Program-made: the position numbers and the translations under genes
Assembly: GCA_963697915.1 (NCBI GenBank)
Contig: OY969103.1
Location: 1,364,001-1,428,000, forward strand
From: VRUE01 sp963697915
GTDB taxonomy: Bacteria; Actinomycetota; Thermoleophilia; Solirubrobacterales; 70-9
Length of the DNA: 64,000 bases
Direction of reading: 5' to 3'
Notes under the pieces: generated by a model
The model's database searches: none
Told to the model about the DNA's origin: nothing
What the model saw: only the letters and a program-made list of their open reading frames with translations
Shown: positions 57,115 to 64,000 of the stretch, in pieces
How the letters are laid out: the number at the start of each line of letters is the position of its first letter
Position numbering within the stretch: position 1 is the stretch's first letter

Positions 57115-58992
57115 ATGTCAGCGACGGCACTAACCAGGATCCCTGTCCTTCTCGTGGCCGCCGCGGTCGCGATCCTCGCTGGCGCGGCCACCGCCCTCGC
57201 CGCGCCCTCCGACACCGAGGGCCTGACCACGGCCCAGCAGCGGCTCGTGCCCGGCGCCGCGGCGCCCTACCGCTTCCTGCAGCTCGGCGAAGGGGAGCCC
57301 TACACGGTGCGCGAAGAGCTCGGCGCCGCCGGCCCCGGCCGCGACGAAGACCGCGCCTCGCTGGTCTACTTCGGCCAGCTCTCCGACTTCCAGCTGGCCG
57401 ACGAGGAGTCGCCGGCCCGGGTCGAGGTCATCGACCCGCTCTCGACCCCGCTGAACCTCCCCTTCGGCTCGGCCTGGCGGCCCTGGGAGGCGCTCAACCC
57501 GCAGATCGACGACGCGATGGTTCGCCAGCTCAACCAGTTCACGGCGGCCAGCCCGGTCGCCGACGGCAGCGGCGCCCACCGGGCGATGGACCTGACGATC
57601 AACACCGGTGACCTCGCCGACAGCCAGCAGCTGAACGAGACGCTCTGGGTCCGCACCCTGCTCGAGGGCGGCGCGCTGAACCCCAACAGCGGAGTCAACA
57701 AAGCTCTCTACTCGCACCTGCTCTGCCCCAACCTGCTGGTGCCGGGCGCCGCCGAGGCGGCCCGCTACACCGGCATCCAGGACTACGACGACTACTTCGA
57801 GGGGACCTTCCCCGAGTTCTACGACCCGGACAAACCGGCCGGGCCGCACGCCGCCTGGCCCAAATACCCCGGCCTGATGGACAAAGCGCAGGAGGCGTTC
57901 ACGGCGAGCGGCCTCGACGCCCCCTCCTACATCGCCTTCGGCAACCACGACGCCCTGGTCCAGGGCAACGCGGCGGCGAACGTCGCCTTCGAGCTTGTGG
58001 CGACCGGCTGCCTGAAGCCGCTCGGCCCGGTCCCGAACCCCGAAAACGCGGCCTCGATCCTCTCCTCGCTGCTCAACCCGACGGCCCTGCTGGGGGCGCT
58101 GCTGACCAAACCGCAGAACCTGGTCCTCGTGCCCGGCGACCCGCAGCGCCAGTTCGTCTCCAAGAAGCAGTACAAGGACGTGTTCAAGGCCGGCTCGCAG
58201 GCTGACGGGCACGGCTTCGACCTCGTCGACCCGGCCCAGGAGAGCGCCTCCAAAGGCGCCGCCGGCTACTACGCCTGGAGCCCGGCGCCGGGGATGCGCT
58301 TCATCTCGGTCGACACCGTCGCCGAGGCGGGCACGATCGTCACCCCGACCGGCAACTTCACCTCCGAGGGCAACATCGACGACCCCCAGTTCAAATGGCT
58401 GCGGGGCCAGCTGCAGGCGGCGACCGAAGCCGACGAGCTGGTCGTCCTCTTCAGCCACCACGCGCCCGAGAGCCTGCAGGCGGACGCCGCCGACGAGCTG
58501 GCGCCGCCCTGCCTGCTCGCCGACGCGCACGGCCACGACGTCAACCCCGGCTGCGACCTCGACCCGCGCAGCTCGCAGCCGATCCACCTGCAGGCCGACG
58601 CGGTCGCCCTCCTGCACGAATTCCCCAACGCCATCGCCTGGGTCGCCGGCCACTCGCACGACAACGTCGTCAACCCGTTCCCCAACCCGAGCGGGACGGG
58701 GGGCTTCTGGAGCATCCGGGTCGCCGCCGAGGCCGACTGGCCCCAGCAGAGCCGCCTGCTCGAGGTCTTCGACAACGACGACGGCACGCTCTCGATCTTC
58801 GGCACGCTGCTCGACCACTCGGGCCAGTCGGCGGCGCCCGCTCCGGGCACCCCGGCAGCCGGCATGGACCTCAACGACCTCGCCGCCGCCGGCCGCACGA
58901 TGTCGTTCAACGACCTGCAGTCGGGGGCACCGATCGGCGAGGGGCAGGCCGACGACCGCAACGTCGAGCTGCTGCTCGACGACCCCCGGTAG
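57115..58992 (+). CDS. Secreted metallophosphoesterase
   Basis: A 625-residue exported calcineurin-like phosphoesterase with a signal peptide (ending TALAAPSDT). Metal-site motifs are spread as in the long actinobacterial family (TIGR03767-like): FGQLSDFQLADEESPARV (GQ.SD.Q, about 84-101), TINTGDLADSQQL (GD, about 161-173), YIAFGNHDALVQGN (GNHD), VVLFSHHAPESL and WVAGHSHDNVVNPF (GHSH, about 510-523). Substrates are unknown. AAGGGGG lies 7 nt before the ATG. Confidence 0.88.
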   Translation: MSATALTRIPVLLVAAAVAILAGAATALAAPSDTEGLTTAQQRLVPGAAAPYRFLQLGEGEPYTVREELGAAGPGRDEDRASLVYFGQLSDFQLADEESPARVEVIDPLSTPLNLPFGSAWRPWEALNPQIDDAMVRQLNQFTAASPVADGSGAHRAMDLTINTGDLADSQQLNETLWVRTLLEGGALNPNSGVNKALYSHLLCPNLLVPGAAEAARYTGIQDYDDYFEGTFPEFYDPDKPAGPHAAWPKYPGLMDKAQEAFTASGLDAPSYIAFGNHDALVQGNAAANVAFELVATGCLKPLGPVPNPENAASILSSLLNPTALLGALLTKPQNLVLVPGDPQRQFVSKKQYKDVFKAGSQADGHGFDLVDPAQESASKGAAGYYAWSPAPGMRFISVDTVAEAGTIVTPTGNFTSEGNIDDPQFKWLRGQLQAATEADELVVLFSHHAPESLQADAADELAPPCLLADAHGHDVNPGCDLDPRSSQPIHLQADAVALLHEFPNAIAWVAGHSHDNVVNPFPNPSGTGGFWSIRVAAEADWPQQSRLLEVFDNDDGTLSIFGTLLDHSGQSAAPAPGTPAAGMDLNDLAAAGRTMSFNDLQSGAPIGEGQADDRNVELLLDDPR

Positions 58993-59015
58993 CCGCCTGG
59001 CGCTAGCCTGCGGCG

Positions 59016-59635
59016 ATGGCTCGGCCGCGGCCCAAGCCGGCGCGGATCGGCGCCACCGAGCAGCCGGATCTCGGTGGCGCGGACCCGGGGGCCGCCGAGG
59101 CCGAGCTGCTGGCCGAGGCCGAGCTGGAGGGGGTCGAGTTGCGTGACGCGAGCCTCGAGGGGGTCAGGCTGCGGGGCGTGCGGCTGGTCGACGTCGCCGC
59201 CGAGGATCTCGCGGCGGCGAACGGGGACTGGGGCGAGGGGCTGTTGCGGCGGGTCGTCCTCCGGGGCTCCCGCATGACCGGCCTCAACCTGGGCGCGGCG
59301 AAGATCGAGGAGGCGCGCTTCGCCGGCTGCAAGCTCGACTACGCCAACTTCCGCCACTGCACGATCGAGCACGCGACCTTCGAGGACTGTGTGCTGACCG
59401 GGGCCGACTTCCAGGGGGCGGAGATCTACGCCACCCGCTTCTCCGGCTGCCAGCTGGCGCAGGCCGACTTCACCAAGGCCGAGCTCTCCCACGTCGACCT
59501 GCGCGGCTCCGAGCTGGCGCCGGCGGGGTCGGTGCTTGGCCTGCGCGGCGCCATCGTCGACTCCCTGCAGCTGATCGACCTCTCGCCCGTGATCGCCCAC
59601 GAGCTGGGCATCGTGGTCGAGGACCGCCCGCCGGG

Positions 59636-59639
<4 letters not shown>
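59016..59639 (+). CDS. Pentapeptide-repeat protein
   Basis: A 207-residue protein whose middle (about 35-170) is built of A(D/N)LXX-like pentapeptides: ELEGVELRDASLEGVRLRGV, LDYANFRHCTIEHATFEDCV, LTGADFQGAEIYATRFSGCQ and LAQADFTKAELSHVDLRGSE. These form a right-handed quadrilateral beta helix. Some members protect gyrase by DNA mimicry, but most have no known role. The stop codon overlaps the fumC stop within CTAG. Confidence 0.88.
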
Positions 59640-60949
<1,310 letters not shown>

Positions 60950-61002
60950 GTCGCGTCCTCCATCGAAGTCGTGTGACCCCGCAGCGTATTGGGACGCGCT
61001 TC

Positions 61003-62226
61003 TCAGGGCGTCGTGAACTTGACCGAGACGCAGCCGAACTCGTCGTCGTCGGGCGGTCTGTAGAAGCCGGCGAAGACGTTGACCCCGTTTGGGGTGAGCG
61101 TCCCCCGCACCAGGTCGTAGGCGAAGGTCTTGCCGCCGTCGGTGATCGTCGGCTGCCCAGTCAGGTCGAGCGTGGCCATGTCGGCGCGCTGGTTCGGGTA
61201 GGGGGTGCCGGCGCTGCCGTTGAAGCGGAAGATCGCCCGTGAGCTGGCGCCGTTGATCTCGATCTCAGGGTTCGAGGCGGTCAGGTCGATCGTGTGCTCC
61301 GTGTATCGGAAGGCGACGTCGCCGCTCCCGTAGATGCCCGCCGTGCCGCTGACCGGGTCGTACCAGCTGGGGGCGGGGGTGAAGTGGAAGCTGTAGGGAA
61401 GGAGGGCGTCGCTGGTGCCTTTGTCGGGGCAGGGCGACTCGGTCGAGTTGGCGGCGCTGGCGCCGTTGCCGATGAAGATGCCGTCGCCGGGCCCGGTGCC
61501 GGTCGAGACGTAACGGATCCAGGAGTCGCGCGGGAACCAGGTGACCTCGACGCCGCTGACGTCGACCGCGCTGGCGGGACGCGCCAGGACGGGCGGTTCG
61601 TTGGAGATCGGCCCGGCGACCGGGGTCTGGCCGCCGGCCGGGCCGGGGGAGCTGCTCGGGCGGCTGGCGTCGAGGCGCAGCCGCCCCGCCTTGCCGCCGC
61701 TCCGCATGGCGACGCCGAGCCGCTCGCCCAGCAGCTTCGCGGCGGCGCCGGTCAGGGTCAGGTCGAGGCCGGCAAGCTTCACCTGGTCGGCGCCGCCGCC
61801 GAGGCCGTTGCGGTTCTTGACGCGGTTGCGGAGCACGGTCAGGCTGCGGCCGCCGAGCTTGGCTTCGAGTGCGACGTTCTTGCCCCGCGCCTGGACCTGG
61901 ATCCGGCGCAGCAGGACCTTGCGCTTGCCGGCGCGCAGGCGGATGCCGCCGCGCAGCGACACCGTCGCGCTGCTGCCGTTGAGCTTCATTCCCGCCGCCG
62001 GCAGCCGCAGCCGGGGGCCGCGCTGCTTCGCCTCGCCGCTGCCGCGCACCACGGTCCCGCCGGCGCGCAGGCCCTCGGCACCGGCCGCCAGCCTCAGCGT
62101 CGCGCCGCCCTCGACCGTCGCCGCCGCGGCGCCGCCCGGCGCGACGAGCGCGGCCAGGGCGAGCAGCGCGAGCAGGCAAATCGAAAGCGGTCTCAGCGGG
62201 TTGTAGGTGCGGCGGGTCGAGCTCAT
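61003..62226 (-). CDS. Secreted HtaA-domain-like protein
   Basis: A 407-residue exported protein with a signal peptide (ending PGGAAAATVE). The N-terminal half is a strand-rich region with many basic residues (GGIRLRAGKRKVLLRRIQVQ). The C-terminal half resembles an HtaA domain, the heme-binding module known from Corynebacterium: VSGVEVTWFPRDSWIRYVS, DVAFRYTEHTIDLTASNPEIEING and RADMATLDLTG. It is divergent from the HtaA gene at 62322 and shares with it the DtxR-like box at 62252-62270, so both are probably iron-regulated. Confidence 0.75.
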   Translation of the reverse strand: MSSTRRTYNPLRPLSICLLALLALAALVAPGGAAAATVEGGATLRLAAGAEGLRAGGTVVRGSGEAKQRGPRLRLPAAGMKLNGSSATVSLRGGIRLRAGKRKVLLRRIQVQARGKNVALEAKLGGRSLTVLRNRVKNRNGLGGGADQVKLAGLDLTLTGAAAKLLGERLGVAMRSGGKAGRLRLDASRPSSSPGPAGGQTPVAGPISNEPPVLARPASAVDVSGVEVTWFPRDSWIRYVSTGTGPGDGIFIGNGASAANSTESPCPDKGTSDALLPYSFHFTPAPSWYDPVSGTAGIYGSGDVAFRYTEHTIDLTASNPEIEINGASSRAIFRFNGSAGTPYPNQRADMATLDLTGQPTITDGGKTFAYDLVRGTLTPNGVNVFAGFYRPPDDDEFGCVSVKFTTP

Positions 62227-62251
62227 CGGCGGACAACCCTACAGGGATCTG

Positions 62252-62270
62252 TATTAGGCTGCCCTAATAA
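62252..62270. promoter_or_regulatory. DtxR/IdeR-like iron box (divergent HtaA promoter region)
   Basis: TTAGGCTGCCCTAA (62254-62267) with flanking TA/TAA. The IdeR/DtxR consensus begins TTAGGTTAGCCTAA; 11 of these 14 positions match, including both TTAGG and CCTAA half-sites. It lies between two divergent HtaA-type genes. Confidence 0.65.
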
Positions 62271-62321
62271 TGCCGAGCCGGATGCTCGGGAATGAGAAGC
62301 CACGAGAGGAAGGCGAAGCCA

Positions 62322-63215
62322 GTGACAGGTCGTGTTCAGGTTAGGGAGTTGGGCCGTGCGGGCGGCGTGTTGACGGCGGCCCTCGCCGTTCTCGCCCTGG
62401 TTGCCTGCGCGCTGGCGCCGTCGGCGCGGGCCGAGACCTTCAGCTCCGGCGACCTCGATTGGGGCGTCAAGACGAGCTTCCGCAACTACATAAAAGGAGG
62501 GGGCCTGATCGAGACCTCCGGCGGGGCGACCGAGAACGTCGACGGCACGATCCGCTTCCCGGTCTTCGCCGGCAGCTATGACGAGGTGAGCGAGAGCGGC
62601 AGCATCGCCGCGGGGGGCTCGGTTCGCTTCACCGCCCACGGTGGCGCGCTCGACATGACGATCAGCAACCCGGTCCTCGAGCTCGACGGGGACAGTGGCC
62701 TTCTACGCGCTTTTGTCGGCTCCAAGCGGAACTCCGGCGGAGTCATCTGCGAGGAGGTCGAGCTCGTCGCGTACAACCTCGCCGGAACCCCACCGGAGCT
62801 CGGCCCGCCGTTCGAGCTGAGCACCGCCGTCGGTGATCTGACGGCCGCTGGAGTGCCCGTCTTCGAGCCCTTCTACCCGGTTGGTGAAGATATGGACGCT
62901 GTGTCGATCGCGGCCACCGCCGGCACGCCGAACCCGCCGCCACCGCCGCCGGCCTGCCCGACGGATGACCCCACCGATCCCGGAACCCCCACCGATCCCG
63001 GAACGTCCAATCCGACCCCCGGGGGCGACCAACCGGCGGCGCCGGCCACGCAGCCCCTGACGCAGGGCGCGGTCCACAAACCCAAGCCCAAGCGCTGCAA
63101 GAAGGGCTTCCGCAAGGTCAAAGTCAAGGGCAAGGCGCGCTGCGTGAAGAAGAAGAAGCAGGGCAAGGCGGCGAAGCGCAAGGCCGCCAAGCGCCGCGCC
63201 GCGAAGCGCGCCTAG
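62322..63215 (+). CDS. Secreted HtaA-domain protein with CKKGF Lys-rich tail
   Basis: A 297-residue exported protein with a signal peptide (ending APSARAETF), one HtaA domain (DLDWGVKTSFRNYIKGGGLI, VRFTAHGGALDMTISNPVLE, about 43-200), a Pro/Thr-rich linker (PTDDPTDPGTPTDPGTSNPT) and a basic tail with CKKGFRKVKVKGKARCVK followed by Lys/Arg/Ala repeats. HtaA domains bind heme at the surface of corynebacteria. GTG at 62322 is preferred because AGAGGAAGG is well spaced upstream; an ATG at 62292 would add 10 residues. The tail matches that of the propeller protein at 16943, which suggests a common way of surface retention. Confidence 0.85.
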   Translation: MTGRVQVRELGRAGGVLTAALAVLALVACALAPSARAETFSSGDLDWGVKTSFRNYIKGGGLIETSGGATENVDGTIRFPVFAGSYDEVSESGSIAAGGSVRFTAHGGALDMTISNPVLELDGDSGLLRAFVGSKRNSGGVICEEVELVAYNLAGTPPELGPPFELSTAVGDLTAAGVPVFEPFYPVGEDMDAVSIAATAGTPNPPPPPPACPTDDPTDPGTPTDPGTSNPTPGGDQPAAPATQPLTQGAVHKPKPKRCKKGFRKVKVKGKARCVKKKKQGKAAKRKAAKRRAAKRA

Positions 63216-63246
63216 CACTGCCAAGGCAAACCTTGCTCTCTATGTA

Positions 63247-63265
63247 TTAGGGTGCCCTAACTTAA
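63247..63265 (+). promoter_or_regulatory. DtxR/IdeR-like iron box upstream of the last HtaA gene
   Basis: TTAGGGTGCCCTAACTTAA matches the 19-bp IdeR consensus TTAGGTTAGCCTAACCTAA at 15 positions and contains the same TTAGG-x-TG-CCCTAA core as the box at 62252. It lies 51 bp upstream of the ATG at 63317. Confidence 0.72.
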
Positions 63266-63285
63266 TCCGAGTCATCGACTCGGAT
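63265..63285 (+). promoter_or_regulatory. Short perfect hairpin in the HtaA gene leader
   Basis: ATCCGAGTC-ATC-GACTCGGAT, directly after the iron box and 31 nt before the ATG. It could be a second operator or a 5' mRNA stabilising hairpin. Confidence 0.4.
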
Positions 63286-63316
63286 ATACAGCTCGACAGT
63301 TAGGGAGGCGGCGTTG

Positions 63317-64000
63317 ATGAAGGTTGGCACCGGCAGGTTGGAGTCGCGCGCGCTCGCGCGGCTGGGGATGGCCCTGATCGCGGCGCTCTGCGCCTTCGCG
63401 CTCGCCGCACAGGCGCGCGCGGACGACGACCCCGACCCCGTCCCAATCGCCACCGGCGCCGGTCTCGACTGGGGGATCAAGGCCTCCTTCCGCAACTACA
63501 TCGAGGGCGGCATCGCGCAGGGGGCGATCAGCCAGGGCGACGGCGCCACCCGCAACCCCGACGGCAGCTTCCACTTCCCCGTCGCCGGCGGCAGCTATGA
63601 CCCGGCGACCAAGACGACCGTCGCCGAGTTCTCCGGCTTCGTCCACATGGAAGGTCATCACGGGGCGCTGGAGATGCACATCGCCGATCCCAAGCTGGTG
63701 ATCTCGCCGACCCGGCAGCAGCTCCTCGCCGACGTGACCAGCAAGCCGATCGCCGGTGGCGAGGCGGTCGTCTACCCCGACGTCGACTTCGCCACGCTCG
63801 AGATAGCCGCTGTCGAGCCCGAGGTCGCGGCGGGGGTGACCACCTGGTCGCAGCTGCCGGCCACGGTGGCGCCGGGAGCGGTGTCCGCCTTCGCCAACCA
63901 CTACGCGGTCGGCACCGCGATCGACCTGGTCTCCTTTTCCTACGACGGGCCGGGCGGCAAGCCCGAGCCACCGCTGGAGCAGTGGAGCGAGCCGGGAGAG
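63317..64000 (+). CDS. Secreted HtaA-domain protein, 3' end beyond the window
   Basis: Open frame from ATG at 63317 to the edge (228 codons, no stop). Signal peptide MKVGTGRLESRALARLGMAL and on to ALAAQARADDD, then an HtaA domain: GLDWGIKASFRNYIEGGIAQ, FSGFVHMEGHHGALEMHIAD (two adjacent His, candidate heme ligands) and a strand-rich continuation ending near VGTAIDLVSFSYDG. It is more complete than the copy at 62322 and may contain further HtaA domains outside the window, as corynebacterial HtaA does. GGGAGG lies 8-13 nt upstream of the ATG. An iron box lies upstream. Confidence 0.85.
   Translation, partial: MKVGTGRLESRALARLGMALIAALCAFALAAQARADDDPDPVPIATGAGLDWGIKASFRNYIEGGIAQGAISQGDGATRNPDGSFHFPVAGGSYDPATKTTVAEFSGFVHMEGHHGALEMHIADPKLVISPTRQQLLADVTSKPIAGGEAVVYPDVDFATLEIAAVEPEVAAGVTTWSQLPATVAPGAVSAFANHYAVGTAIDLVSFSYDGPGGKPEPPLEQWSEPGE

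Overview
This 64 kb window is a stretch of high-GC chromosome from an actinobacterium. The best guess is the class Thermoleophilia (Solirubrobacter/Conexibacter-like). That rests on three things: very large secreted proteins built from NHL-type propellers, fibronectin-III-like units and repeats with a recurring CP-x2-S-x2-G motif; Lys-rich C-terminal tails of the CKKGF...VKGK..CVK type; and the mix of envelope genes. The assignment is an inference from family resemblance. I see no phage, IS transposase, rRNA or CRISPR array. Coding density is very high; the longest gaps between genes are about 240-250 bp (9496-9735 and 43628-43877), and both contain structure that is described.

Layout. 1-9.5 kb: a two-component system (kinase cut by the window edge, response regulator with an apparent 1-nt frameshift), thiL, a flippase-like membrane protein, a GT-C mannosyltransferase, a class A penicillin-binding protein, MscS, a CPBP protease, an L,D-transpeptidase and pyrE. 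9.6-18.7 kb: a strong sigma70-like promoter followed by three ATGA-overlapped genes for large secreted surface proteins, closed by a terminator. 18.8-27 kb: a lipoprotein, tRNA-Arg(CCU), yceH, a leftward tlpA-like/nfeD/slipin/galT operon and a superfamily 2 helicase. 27-34 kb: one long leftward run for heme and cytochrome c biogenesis (ccmA-ccmB-ccmC-ccmD-hemA-hemC-cobA/hemD), ending with birA. 34-43.6 kb: another surface protein, an aldehyde dehydrogenase, and a cluster of three DUF2236 (MpaB/Lcp-type) proteins with two TetR regulators, then rarA. 43.6-60.9 kb: a multi-hairpin intergenic region, TSUP and DUF1385 membrane proteins, methylmalonyl-CoA epimerase, a methyltransferase, a lone second CP-repeat surface protein, a BtrH-like protein, PAP2, ychF, a CrtC/AttH-like protein, an EEP phosphoesterase, a SpoIID-like protein, a second aldehyde dehydrogenase, a secreted metallophosphoesterase, a pentapeptide-repeat protein and fumC. 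61-64 kb: three HtaA-type (heme-binding) secreted proteins, two of them behind palindromes that resemble DtxR/IdeR iron boxes.

The most unusual feature is a set of short palindromic elements lying inside genes without breaking the frame, or exactly at their starts and stops. Two are true repeat families: family A has three 47-bp copies (galT, birA, cobA start) and family B has two 50-bp copies (inside cobA-hemD, where it is a perfect palindrome, and at the ychF stop). Single palindromes sit in thiL, yceH, a TetR gene and the end of the flippase gene. They resemble in concept the protein-coding palindromic elements known from Rickettsia. The second theme is the surface-protein operon with its distant paralogue and the basic tail module shared with the HtaA protein. 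Two genes (galT and the mannosyltransferase) appear to start at CTG codons overlapping the upstream stop codon.
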